From Lucifuga dentata (Eukaryota; Chordata; Actinopteri; Ophidiiformes; Bythitidae), in contig VXCM01002232.1 in assembly GCA_014773175.1 (NCBI GenBank), forward strand, positions 52,535 through 116,534: 64,000 bases of DNA. Direction: 5' to 3'. The notes under the pieces were generated by a model that worked only from the letters and a program-made list of their open reading frames with translations, was not told where the DNA came from and made no database searches. A program made the position numbers and the translations under genes. Below are positions 52,336 through 62,793 of this stretch, piece by piece; the stretch's first letter is position 1, and each line of letters opens with the position of its first letter.

Positions 52336-52970
52336 ATTTCTGAGTTATAAGGCAATAAATAACTGCCATAAAACAACACTCTTAGTTTCTTTTTTTCCCA
52401 CTTTCCCCGGACAAAACACGTATTGTGCCTCCTCTAATTGACTGCAGATTTTTTGGGAATGTCGGCCATCTGCGCTGTCCAGTAACATTCCACAATGTTT
52501 TATTTCTTAATGAAACCAAGAGACCTGAGAACTAAAGTGAAGTCAGATAGAGGCAAGACTGTCTACAGTCCATTTCCACTAGAACGCCCCCGTGAGGCAG
52601 CAATGCTCATTACAAACCAGAAAACAAAATGTTTTCATGGATCAAAAAGGAAAGACAATTTTCTTATTCTCAAATCCTTACCAATAGTGGGGCAAAAATG
52701 TAATGCTTTTCCTGAGGGTGGTGCCATAGGCAAGGCCGTGTTGTTAGATAAATCAAAGCCTTCATCCTCCTTCTGGTGGCCATTTTAGGAAATGTTTTCA
52801 GATTTAGCACAACTTTCCTAAGTTTAAACTGGACTTTGTCAGGCTTAGATGTATTTAGACTCAACATACTAACATGCACAAGACTTTGACACCTGAGAAA
52901 CGTTCATCCCATTGGTGGAAGCGAGCACTCATTTTTCATTTAGCCATGGCTTCCATCTTCCTGGAACCCT
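52335..52970. other. intervening DNA
   Basis: 52425-52490 (CCTCCTCTAATTGACTGCAG) may continue the upstream element. 52820-52880 has GGACTTTGTCAGGCTTAGA and CATACTAACATGCAC, a fragment of the TTAGCATGCTAA-type repeat. Confidence 0.45.
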
Positions 52971-52972
52971 AA

Positions 52973-53271
52973 TTAAAGGCCAATTTAAACTTCCAAACCT
53001 ATGTGCACAGTAGTGGACACGAACTCTACCAGCATACACGGTTCTGTTTATACTACATTCTGGCATCTGCTTGGAGGATGCATTCCTGACATGCACAGTA
53101 GCATAGCACTAGCGTAGCATAGCACTAGCTTAGCATAGCGATCGCACAGACTAATTGGAGGTACACGGATGTTGGCACGGTGGCCTATGCGTACACCATC
53201 TGGAGTAAACAGATGATGATTTTACGTCGCGCAGACCCTAGCGTATACATAAAGTATAAACTGGCCTTTTA
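52973..53271. mobile_element. PIF/Harbinger-like MITE with TTA target duplication
   Basis: Left end AAGGCCAATTTAAACTT at 52976. The right end's reverse complement is AAGGCCAGTTTATACTT, matching at 15 of 17 bases. TTA flanks both sides (52973-52975, 53269-53271), the signature of PIF/Harbinger insertion. It holds a short GCATAGCACTAGC minisatellite at 53099-53141. No transposase. Confidence 0.7.
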
Positions 53272-53429
53272 GTTGGCTACACTTAACCACTAAACCTTAA
53301 CAAGGCTTTAGTTGCTTCAAGTGAATATTTCAGGAAAACAAAATAAAGAAACACTGACATTAAAAATGTTGTAGTAATATTCATCATCAAAGTGTCTCCA
53401 AATTTTTTTTTTTTTTTTTTACAGAAAAG

Positions 53430-53870
53430 CACCAACAGTTATGCTAACATGCTAAAATTTATTAGAATATTTAACATAATAGATCTCTAATATATATTAC
53501 CATGTTAGCATAAAGTTAGCATGTTACCATACTAAAGTCAACTGAGGTTTGGCATTTAATGTTTTGTAAGATACAAACTGTTAACATTTAGCAAGTTAAC
53601 ATGTTTCAGGCAAAGTAGATGTGATGTAAATCTGGTCATTATTTTTGATGTATTGAATCTTGTTATAAACTTGTTATAAACTGTTATAAAGTGGTGGAAT
53701 TATTATAAATTATGGCCTGTTGATGGCACCAGATTATAAATCAGTTGATCACCAAAGTCATTAGGATTCATCTTCAGGAGACCAAGAATGTCTGAGCTAA
53801 ATTTCTCCCCGTAGCTGCTGAGATATTTCACCTGTAGTGCAGATTCTAATGTGGCTAAATCACACATTAT
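53430..53870. repeat. TTAGCATGCTAA-type dispersed repeat, long copy
   Basis: ATGCTAACATGCTAAAATTT, AAAGTTAGCATGTTACC and AACATTTAGCAAGTTAACATG, then ATGGCACCAGATTATAAATC, GATCACCAAAGTCATTAGGA, TTCATCTTCAGGAGACC and TGCTGAGATATTTCACC. This is the order recalled for a percomorph repeat family, and it is the most complete copy here. The 70-codon minus frame is incidental. Confidence 0.7.
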
Positions 53871-53879
53871 ATATAAGAT

Positions 53880-54260
53880 TGCATGTTTCCTTTCTTGTTC
53901 TGCGCGGTGCATCACGGTTGGTCCTTCTTGCTGGGGGCTGTCAGGTGTTTGGGGCAGGAGGAGATTAGCAGAAGGAGGAGTTCTGTGTGTGTGGGGTCCC
54001 TGGGGGTCACTTCAGCCTGAGTGTAACCTGATGTAATTGCAGGCATTAAGTGAGCAAGGCCCCGGACTGAAGGCCCCTTTGTGGAGTGAATTAAATAATA
54101 TTAGCTGCAGCAGTAGCAGATCTGCCTGCCGGCCTCCGCCCGGCCCGACCGCTAATGGATGGAAAATGGATGGCGGTACAGTTTGGAGGGGTGGGTGGGG
54201 GTCATTAGAATACAAAGCTGGTGTTAAAAGGAGGCTCGTAGCTGGATGGAGTCCACCGTG
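53880..54260. promoter_or_regulatory. strong candidate conserved noncoding element
   Basis: Unique, with a core at 54020-54180: CTGATGTAATTGCAGGCATT, GTGAATTAAATAATATTAGC, CTGCAGCAGTAGCAGATC, GACCGCTAATGGATGG. High motif density, GC-rich middle, no domain in the 74-100-codon frames that overlap. Confidence 0.38.
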
Positions 54261-54330
54261 AGCTCTGACCCGTGGCTGTAAATCACAGGTTTCTACTCGC
54301 GCACTATTCCTCATCTGTTCATTCCTGCTT

Positions 54331-54332
54331 GA

Positions 54333-54372
<40 letters not shown>

Positions 54373-54373
54373 A
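54331..54373. repeat. (GAAA)10 microsatellite
   Basis: Perfect GAAA units. Confidence 0.98.
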
Positions 54374-54374
54374 G

Positions 54375-55285
54375 CTGGAGTTTGTTAGCAACTGCAGGTT
54401 ATTTTTATTTCCACCATCATGGTAAATATAAATGTCCGTAACTCAATGGTCATGAGTCTGACTCAATATAAGCTCTAATATTCCAAACAGGATACAGGAA
54501 TTCTCCAAATAGCATTAACACCATCAGCCAATCAGGATTAATGTCTGTTACTATGACTACATTTACACAGCTGGTGTTGAAGTCCAATTCTTTTTTTTTT
54601 TTTTTNTTTTTTTTTTTTTTTCTTCCCATATCCAACCTGCATCTACAAACAAATGACAAAGGCAAACAAAATGCTTCAACGGACACAAATGAGAGAAATA
54701 TTTACATGAGTTTTTTCTTTCTGAAGGATCATTAAAGGTCCATGATGATTTAATTATAATTTAAGGTGGAGAAGAAGGATTAGAGTACTTGTTGTTGGAT
54801 GTCTGCAGCATGATGAAAAAGTATTTATGACATGCAAGTCAGTCAGGCAGGAAATTCTAATTTGTGTGTTTAGATGATGTTGCATTGCCAGATAATGCAA
54901 CATCTGATTAATTTACACATATTCTGCAGCAAAGTAAATGTAGCCTCCCTGTATTTTGATGTGGATTATGAATTTTTGAACATTTTCTATGATCAAGCTA
55001 ACACCTATGTAGGACTGTGGAGTCTCGGTGTAGGTCTGAGCTCTGGGTGAATCCTGGTTTTGATCTCAGTGGGTGATCTTAATGTGGGATCCAGAGAGAT
55101 TCAGCCCAGTTTTTGGCTGCAGACCAGTGAATCCACATGCCACCATGACTCTCAACACCTCCTGTTACCTTTAATTCATTTGCTGCCAAACACTGCACAC
55201 ACTCAGAAACAAAATATCTGAAGCAGCATTCCAGAAATGTAGAAAGCAGGAAAGCCTGACTTCCTGGGATAACAGAACAGCACAT
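54375..55285. other. intervening DNA with gapped poly(T)
   Basis: Poly(T) with an N at 54606 (54591-54621). Otherwise unique and unrecognised. Confidence 0.45.
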
Positions 55286-55690
55286 TAAAGGGACGTATGA
55301 TCCAGATTTCAGTGTTCTTACTTCTTTATTTTCATATAGTGTGTATTTTGAAACTTTTGCAATGCTTCAAATGTAAAAAAGCACATTGATTCCCTTCTGC
55401 TGTCCATTGCTGCAGCATTGTTGTGCACACTGAGTGAAAATATGTCAGTTTAGGGACTGTCTCCTCTGTTCTGATTGGCCAGCCCCAACATAGCAGATGC
55501 TGGTCAAATAGTGGCTCATTAGCTTCGTTCTGGTAGGTGTGTGTGTGTAGGTGTGTAGGCAGGTAAATTCACATTACATGTTGGTATCAACATGTTACAA
55601 GCAAATGACCATCACAAAAACTTTAAGGACAGTTCAGGACCAATGAGTTTGTCTTACTGGATACATTTCTAGAGTCATTGACCTCAACTT
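55286..55690. repeat. unclassified dispersed repeat
   Basis: Starts near TTAAAGGGACGTATGATCC. The 3' portion (55561-55680) is shared with 47690-47800: GGTAAATTCACATTACATG, TTGGTATCAACATGTTAC, GGACAGTTCAGGACCAATG. Includes TCTGATTGGCCAGCCCC near 55468. No right terminus identified. Confidence 0.5.
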
Positions 55691-55911
55691 TTACAACTTT
55701 GGCAAAGTTCAACTCTTTGTACCAGTATAAATATAAGGGCAAATAACATACAGTAAAACATAATATTTCCCCTTTAATAGATTTAGGAATGATAAGTATT
55801 TCCAGTCCTCTTTTTTATTCTTGATGATGAGTTGACCTTTTCTTTTTGGGTGAGGGGTGAAAAAATTAATTGGAACTTTATATAGTTTATATCTGAGTAC
55901 TTCTTGTAGTG

Positions 55912-56265
55912 TTAAAGGACCATACCGGTAATCATGTATATTTGAGCCCAATATATACATCCTGCATATGTGTTACATTACTGATAACCAATTTCCAAAA
56001 CATAAAACCGTATTTTAGTTTTCCCATTGTTTTTTCAAATTCCCTAATCTTTCAAAATCAAATGTTCAGTCTTAGCAGCAGTCTTATCCTGGGACTATAT
56101 TTCCTGGCGGAGACATACACTGCCTTCCATGTTAGATAAGAGGTTAGAATAAAAATCTAAAATTCCACTAAATAGTATATTTGGGGAAATTTTGGTAACA
56201 TAACGTGTATGCGGGATTGTATATATGGGGCTCAAATGTGCACGATCGGTGGTATGTTTCTTTAA
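55912..56265 (-). mobile_element. TTAA-MITE, internally deleted
   Basis: 354 bp, TTAAAGGACC to TTTCTTTAA. Both inverted ends are intact, but about 200 bp of the interior containing the CCTTCCAGAC block is lost. First of three copies in 2.2 kb. Confidence 0.9.
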
Positions 56266-56595
56266 GACACCATTACGCTGCCAAAACAAACAATTTTTCT
56301 TAATCTGTCACTGAACAAGAAATTGTGCATCGTCCTCCACAACCGGACGATAATTAGTGTTGCCGTCAGCCAACTGATACATACACATCATGAATCACGC
56401 CTCGTTCCAGACTCATGTCCCACACAGTCATCCATTGTTCGTTCATACAGACTCGTCCAATCAACATGACATCAGAATCATTGATCCTGTTTGTTTGTGA
56501 CACGTAGACAAGGAAACATCTTCCTTCCTGTTACATTTTTTCTTTTTTTTTTAGGGGGAGGTCAGTTCCAGACTGTCTGACACAACTCTGACTGT

Positions 56596-56601
<6 letters not shown>

Positions 56602-56648
<47 letters not shown>
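56602..56648. repeat. (AC)23 microsatellite
   Basis: Uninterrupted AC run between two MITE copies. Confidence 0.98.
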
Positions 56649-56651
<3 letters not shown>

Positions 56652-56937
56652 ATGTGGTTTGGGGATAATTCTCTGCAGATACTGAGCCTTTGTAATTTGT
56701 TGATTTTATACCTCATGAGGAAAATGTGAGGTGGTAATTAAGTATTTTTATGCGATGACACTCAGGGTGCAAAGCTGTGATCTGTATCTGAATCAGTTCC
56801 TGAAAAGGGGAATTTGTAATGGAAACAAGTTAAACTTACAAGAACACACAAAAAGGTTAACTGGTGGAACACACATGGATGAAGGTACTACACAGATACA
56901 CACTTTCACTCAGACTTCACTAACATGACTTAAATCG

Positions 56938-57496
56938 TTAAAGGACAATACCGGTGATATTGGATGTTTGAGCTCAATATATACAACCTGCATACATGTT
57001 ATGTTAATGAAAACCATTTCCCAAAATATACTACTGGAGCGGTAAATATTAGAATTGTTTTTCCTACCTTCCTGACTACCACTGTTTCAGTTCATTCCAG
57101 TATGCTATTAAAATCAACTTGTAGAGACTTGAAGCATGTTTGAGATACATGATTTATCACAGCAAACAGCATGTCTGTTAAGTTTTTTTGATGAATTAAC
57201 TTTACGGAATCGCATGGAAGACAATGTATATCTCCGCCAGGGAATATAGTCCCAGGAGAAGCCAGCTTTTACAGAGAAATTAAAAATGACCTTCCCTTCT
57301 GCATTAAGACATACATGTTAATATTGAATTTTAAGGAGGGTGTATCACCTGAACATTTGAATTTGAAAGATTAGGAGATTTGGAAATAATAAGAAAACTA
57401 AAATATGTTTTGGAAAATGGCTGTCAGTAACGTAATGTTTATGCAGGTAGTATTTATTGGGCTCAAACATACAAAATCGTTGGTATGGTCCTTTAA
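56938..57496 (+). mobile_element. TTAA-MITE reference copy, subfamily A
   Basis: 559 bp and best preserved. Left end TTAAAGGACAATACCGGTGA, right end reverse complement TTAAAGGACCATACCAACGA. The inverted homology continues through GTTTGAG(C/T)(C/T)CAATA, ACCTGCATA and CCATTT, about 93 bp in all. The asymmetric interior holds CCTACCTTCCTGACTACCAC, AATATAGTCCCAGGAGAAG, ACAGAGAAATTAAAAATGAC and GGTGTATCACCTGAACATTT. No frame resembles a transposase. The TTAA at both ends, with variable flanks among copies, suggests TTAA target preference as in piggyBac elements. Confidence 0.93.
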
Positions 57497-57639
57497 GCAC
57501 TCACAACAAGACATTCCTAACACAAAGGAAAAATGAATAATCAGTGAATGTGAAAGTGGATAAACAAAAGTATAACCTAACCACAGATGGATGGAGGCCT
57601 GGGAGGAAGAGAAAAAATAGAGGTTAGTAGCAAAACCAC

Positions 57640-58068
57640 TTGAAAGGACCATACCAGTGATTTTGCAGGGTTAAACCCAATAAATACTACCTGCATACAT
57701 GTTACTTTACTGGCAACCATTTTCCAAAACATAAACCCGTATTTTAGTTTTCTCCTGGGACTATTTTCCCTGGTAGAGATGTATATTTTCTTTTGTGCAG
57801 TTTTGTGTTAAATAAAGTTATTTTGATAAACATTGTATTTGCTGTGATGGATTACGTATCTCAAGCGCATTTAAGTCTTTACACAACTTTATTTTAATAG
57901 TGTACTGGAATGAACTGAAATGTGGAAAGCAGCAAAATAATATTTAATATTATATATTTACCGCTCCAGTAGTATGTTTCGGGAAATGGTTGTCAGTAAC
58001 ATAACTTGTATGTGGGGTTGTATATATATTGGGCTCAAACATGCAAAACCACCAGTATGGTCCTTTAA
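57640..58068 (-). mobile_element. TTAA-MITE, partly deleted
   Basis: 429 bp from TTGAAAGGACC to GGTCCTTTAA, reverse orientation. It has CATAAACCCGTATTTTAG then an internal deletion, and CCGCTCCAGTAGTATG before the right inverted repeat. It lies 143 bp after the reference copy. Confidence 0.9.
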
Positions 58069-58317
58069 GGCCACAAGCTCTAAACATCGAATGCTCGGCT
58101 TTCACCTGAATTTGCATAACTCACACATGTTCGGGAGCGTTGCCGAGGGACTTTCCCACTGCCGCCGTCATTCATGCTGCACTCCAAAGGATTGTGGGAA
58201 GCATGCTGATGATGAATGTATGCATCCATCCCACCTCCTTCTGCTCCTGGCCTCCTCTCTCTCTCCACATCATGGCCTTTTCCAGCTCCATGTTGGCACG
58301 GAGCACCTTTAAAGCAT

Positions 58318-58537
58318 CACTGCAACAAAAAAAAAAAAAAAAAAAANAAAAAAAAAAAAAAAAAAAATCTGCATCATAGAAGTCAGTTTGTCTGTTATGG
58401 AGTCATAAAAGCCAAAAAATACAAATCAGCAAGAATTTTCTATGCTGAAGTGTCATTATTCTTACCTTCGTTTTGAATGTTCTTACTTTCCAATAAGAGA
58501 CAACATAGCTTGATAGGATGGAGATTTTTTTGCAGTG
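58318..58537. mobile_element. CACTGCAAAAA-family MITE, short complete form
   Basis: CACTGCAACAAAAA at the left, TTTTTTTGCAGTG at the right. Subterminal ATAGAAGTCAGTTTGTCT and AGACAACATAGCTTGATAGG are inverted. Poly(A) with an N at 58347 expands the left end. Confidence 0.75.
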
Positions 58538-58779
58538 TACTATGTAGTATCATGTACTATAATAAATCAAGCAGGTCTTCTTGGAGCGGGGTTACACATG
58601 GGGGCAGAATAACATGTTAAAATGTGTTACTCTACCTCAACTCTAACTTTAACCCTGAGTCTATAAATGACCAATCATTACTCTGCCCCAGCGTGTAACT
58701 CCGCCCTGAATCAAAGATACAGCCAAGTGTACATGATAAAATCGGGAAGCTAAATATTGTACAATATAATATTATTTAA

Positions 58780-59126
58780 AAAGTACCAATTGGAGTAACA
58801 CTGTGCCCTGACAAGGACATTATTTCAATCCATTTCAGTCTGTTTCCAATATATATATATATATATATTTTTTTTTTTTTAAGAAAATAAGACTTTTAGG
58901 ACTCAGCAATAGACAAAAATAAGTTCATCTGACTTCTGTAATACAAACACCAACATGAGTTGCATCATAATTTGAATTTCTGCATGTCCCGTAACTGTTT
59001 TCATACTACCTGAGGTGCAAAAAAAGTTGATTTATTGATTAGTAGATGTGTAACGCTAAATACATATGTACAAAAACTCATTTTACAGATAAAAATGACT
59101 TGAAAGGATGAAGATTTTTTGCAGTG
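58780..59126. mobile_element. CACTGCAAAAA-family MITE, left end unclear
   Basis: CATTTCAGTCTGTTTCCAAT, GAAAATAAGACTTTTAGGAC and ATAAAAATGACTTGAAAGG lead to TTTTTTGCAGTG at 59126. A (AT)9-T12 tract lies at 58851-58880. Confidence 0.6.
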
Positions 59127-59159
59127 TTCCCGTGGAAATCAAGTCTTTTGTATGTACCA

Positions 59160-59300
59160 CCTGGACCCCCCGCCCCCCTGCCTCCCCTGTGGTCCTGTTT
59201 GCACCGTTCATTTTCACCGTCTCATTCAGGTTCACCCCCCACCCCCTCTCCTCTTCCCCGTTGGACCTCCTCCTCTTTCTTTCCTCTCAACATCTTTTAA
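59160..59300. repeat. C-rich polypyrimidine tract
   Basis: C6 runs and CTCCTCTT-like units on the top strand over about 140 bp, broken by a few purines. Confidence 0.8.
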
Positions 59301-59374
59301 GTTGTCGAGCCGAACAGATGGCAAAATATGTAGCTGACCTAAAATACATCTTTCCTCTGGGAGATGTTTCCAGC

Positions 59375-59760
59375 ACTCAATATGGCAGAGCGTTCTATAT
59401 GGAATGGTGAGGATTAGATTCGAGGAAACGGTGAGATGGAGACGACACTGATCAAAATGTATTGCCGCCAAGAGGCCAAGTGCTGTGTTAGCATGGAGTG
59501 CGGGGGCCCCGTGCAGGAAAGAAAACTAAAGCGAGAGTCCATCAATGACATTTAACAGCAAACAGACATTTTCAGAGTCCATCAAGGAGAATCTTTTTGC
59601 AGAATTATAAATATCAGACCAGGTGATCGGGGTTTTTTGGCAGGGATTTACTACTTGGCGCTGAAACGCAAGAGCTGCTTCCCATCCAGGATCCCAGAGG
59701 GGCCTCGCGCACAAAGCCAGCGCTTAGCTTTATTTTCTGTCAGTGCTATTTTATGTGTAT
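59375..59760. promoter_or_regulatory. strong candidate conserved noncoding element
   Basis: A unique island with ATATGGCAGAGCGTTCTATA (59379), TGATCAAAATGTATTGCCGC (59449), two copies of AGAGTCCATCAA (59533 and 59575), AATTATAAATATCAGACC (59603) and TAGCTTTATTTTCTGTCAG (59726). No domain in overlapping frames. Confidence 0.38.
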
Positions 59761-59764
59761 GGAA

Positions 59765-60475
59765 CAAAAAGTAAATATAAAAAAAGAGTAGATCAGGTCT
59801 TTAACTTGACCCCCTCCAAGTTGCTGTAGGAGCAAATTTTAAATTGACAGTACACAGAGCTGAAATGAGTACTGAAGCCCTTTACCAAACCTGCTGGACT
59901 CTCAGCATGTGAAAGACTCAAAAACAGCTCATACCTCCATCAAGTCTGAACAATCTGAGACAAAATTTGTCTTGTTCTAATAATATTCTGGCCTAAACAG
60001 AAAGTATGGAGCCCAGGCGGTCACTTTGTAGGGAATAACACAGCGTAGCCATGACTTACTAACACGTGCAAACAAGATACAACAAGATAAACAGTCAAGA
60101 TAAGCATAAAGAATCTATCTTATGGCCCATAAATGTTTGCAATTAATCTTAATGTCTTTTTCTGAAACACTTTATGGTTGACTGTGATAAAGTGTAATAC
60201 ACTCGCATACGATCGCTTCCAACAGCCTCCAACTGTTCAAAGCAGTTACCGCAAAGTTCAGAACAAATGCGCAATCAATTTCTAAGTGCGGCTAGCTATG
60301 CTATGGTCGCATCGTATTTATAGTTAAGTTGTTCCCATGCATTAAAAACTTGTGGCCACACTTTAAGTATCTTGTTCCCATGCAGTAGTAGCTCATAACC
60401 ATGCTATACATGTCTCGTGGTCATGTTTTACGCATCTAGTTCCCATGCATTAAGTCATAGCAACATTTTTGGGGG
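59765..60475. other. intervening DNA with GTTCCCATGCATTA repeats
   Basis: GTTCCCATGCA(T/G)TA occurs at 60331, 60374 and 60439 with TGGCCACAC/TGGTCATG words between, a loose tandem repeat of 43-65 bp. The rest is unique. Confidence 0.5.
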
Positions 60476-60479
60476 TTTT

Positions 60480-61282
60480 TTGCTTCACAAATGTCACCGT
60501 CCAGGCTACGTAAGAAAAAAACAACTATAATGTAACATATTTTTCAGGATATATCAAAGATATAAAGATATATCAAAACTGTTTGCATGCTGTTGAATCA
60601 CAGTCAGCTACACGTTGATGGTTGTTGCATGCTTTTTTCCTATTTGTTATTTTTCCCCCGTCCAAGCATATTTCATTCTCCTGGGTCTGACTCTGAATCC
60701 AGATCAGCACCAAAATTAAAAGACTTTTTCCTTGGCATGCTCCATCCTTCCTCCAATTCTCAGCAACATCAGTTCAAAACTTTTTCAATAATCCTGATAA
60801 TCGCTTAGGCATGGGAGAAAATAGAAACTCCTTGGTGGATTAAATTAATCACATGACAAACAAATATGGAAGAATTGTTTTCAAGAATCACTATTTTTTT
60901 CAAGAATTCCTTCTAGATTTTTAGGGATAGAAGTTTTACCTCCACCAGACTTTTACTGACAATAAAGCTGTAATCACTGCAGAAACTGACATGCGAGCTT
61001 CACAACATCAGCAATGTCTTTGTCAGCAAATAAAAGCGTGTTTAAGGCCTGACACAGGTACAAAATCCATAAGATAGATGGTGCACAGACTATCCAGTCA
61101 TGTATCACAACTAGCAACTTAAAGTGGTGAAATATACAAATCAATGTTTTTGCAATAAAAATCATAATATTTTGGAAATTATGTAAATAAATGAGCATAG
61201 GTATCTTTAAATGAGGCAGAAATTACACTTTTCTGATATATTCCTGAAACAACTTTTTGTCTCACTGTACTGGCACAATTTC
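60480..61282. other. AT-rich intervening DNA
   Basis: No gene, no repeat recognised. Overlapping frames of 73-74 codons have no features. Confidence 0.45.
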
Positions 61283-61356
61283 TTTTTTTTTTTTTTTTTN
61301 TTTTTTTTTTTTTTTTTTAAGAAATCAGACTTTCAGGATTCAGCAGACAAAGATGT
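61283..61356. repeat. gapped poly(T) plus MITE scrap
   Basis: T run with an N at 61300, then TAAGAAATCAGACTTTCAGG and ATTCAGCAGACAAAG, a fragment of the CACTGCAAAAA family right part. Confidence 0.55.
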
Positions 61357-61479
61357 TGTCTTTTTGAAGACCACATGCAGTGGAGTACATTGGTATTATT
61401 TCCTCAGGTAAAGGATTTCAGTTCTTTCAGTGCTATGGAAAAAAAATAGCGTCATTGCAGCATCAGCTTTCGTATGGAA

Positions 61480-62345
61480 AACAAGCAAGCTTATGGATGC
61501 TGATGGAGTCGGAGCGAGGGATCATTAGCAAAGACTTCAGGTCATTTTCATGTACTGCAGCACTCCAAGGTTTCTCTCAGTGGGAGCGAAGGCCGGGTCC
61601 TTCCCTCAAACTGCAGGTGGGTCCTATTTTAGCGAAAGACGCACATTGTTTTCTCATCCTTTCCCACTACGAGATGTTTCAAAGCTGAGTGATTGATGTC
61701 CCGCTTGATGCTGATTTAATATCAAATACAAATATGTCTTGTTTCGGCACAGTGCAAATGTGAGCTCCTGCAGAGTGGGATATTATGTGGACAAAGGTTC
61801 GGGACAGGTCAGCAGATTTGGGAATTGAGGGGCCCCGGGCCGAGCTGACAGGGGAAAATATTTTGTACTCTCCAGAGTGCAGCTTGGTTCACATTCAGCT
61901 CTGCTTTACTTTCCTCCCAGGACCAGAACTTGGCTTCAGTCATGATGACTATTCCAGATGTGTACCTCACTTCTTGTTCTTCTTTTTTCTTTTCTGCATT
62001 TTCCCCCTGTACTCCATTGTGAATTTTTGAATACCACAATTAACATCTATAAATCATGTCCCGAATACTTCCTGCTCAATCACATGGGAATATTCGGGAA
62101 CAGCCCAATAACTCATTACAAATTGGAGGCTTAAAGCAGCCAAAAAGATAAATTGTGTCGTGACAAAGCCTGTATAGGACGAGAGTCTCAGCAGTTTTAA
62201 TGACAGCCTGCTTAGTTAAATCAGGGGTAGGCGATTAATAAAAGTACAGACGGTCTGTTTCCTTTCACTTTGCTGTCAGAAGTGAATCTCACTCACTTTT
62301 TTCCTCTTTTTTTCATCAGGAAATCCATCACAGAGAGAATTTGCC
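61480..62345. promoter_or_regulatory. candidate conserved noncoding block
   Basis: A long GC-intermediate unique region. Features include GAGTGATTGATGTCCCGC (61688), TGCTGATTTAATATCAAATAC (61710), CCGAGCTGACAGGGG (61839), a 9-bp inverted repeat TCCCGAATA / TATTCGGGA (62059-62067, 62091-62099), AGTTTTAATGACAGCC (62193) and TAGGCGATTAATAAAAG (62228). Two shorter elements may be merged here. Confidence 0.33.
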
Positions 62346-62405
62346 AGCTCCAATTAGACGCTCTCCTATTTACATTATGAAACTCCCATAAAACAATTTG
62401 ACAGT

Positions 62406-62431
62406 AAAAAAAAAAAAAAAAAAAAAAAAAA
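62406..62431. repeat. poly(A) tract
   Basis: Uninterrupted run of about 26 A. Confidence 0.95.
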
Positions 62432-62645
62432 ATGACTGTGCATCCGGGATAAAATACAACTTTTTTTTCAACCTAATTAACTTTGCAATAAATTACTTTA
62501 AGTCAAAGGACAATGCATATGCGCAAAAACAGAAACTTCACTTTAATTCTAAATTAAAGGGCAAATGTCAACATAGATGATAAAACACACAGCTGGAGAT
62601 TTTAGAACAGGCAGATTAAGCTCAGCCTCATCTAAAATCTGTTTG

Positions 62646-62677
62646 TTTTTTTTTTTTTGNTGTTTTTTTTTTTTTGC
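62646..62677. repeat. poly(T) tract with single N
   Basis: T runs around GNTG, N at 62660. Confidence 0.93.
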
Positions 62678-62793
62678 AGCACGTTACTGAAAACTCACAT
62701 TTCAGGAAATAGGGAAGAGTGGGGCTGGTTGGCACATTCTTACTTACTTCTTAATAAATGTACTGACATCTCCAATCAAGGTTTGGAGAAAGC

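Noticed and set aside
51953..52336. 127-codon frame in GC-rich DNA
   Set aside because: No recognisable family, contains a translated T-rich tract, and a 90-codon frame overlaps on the other strand.
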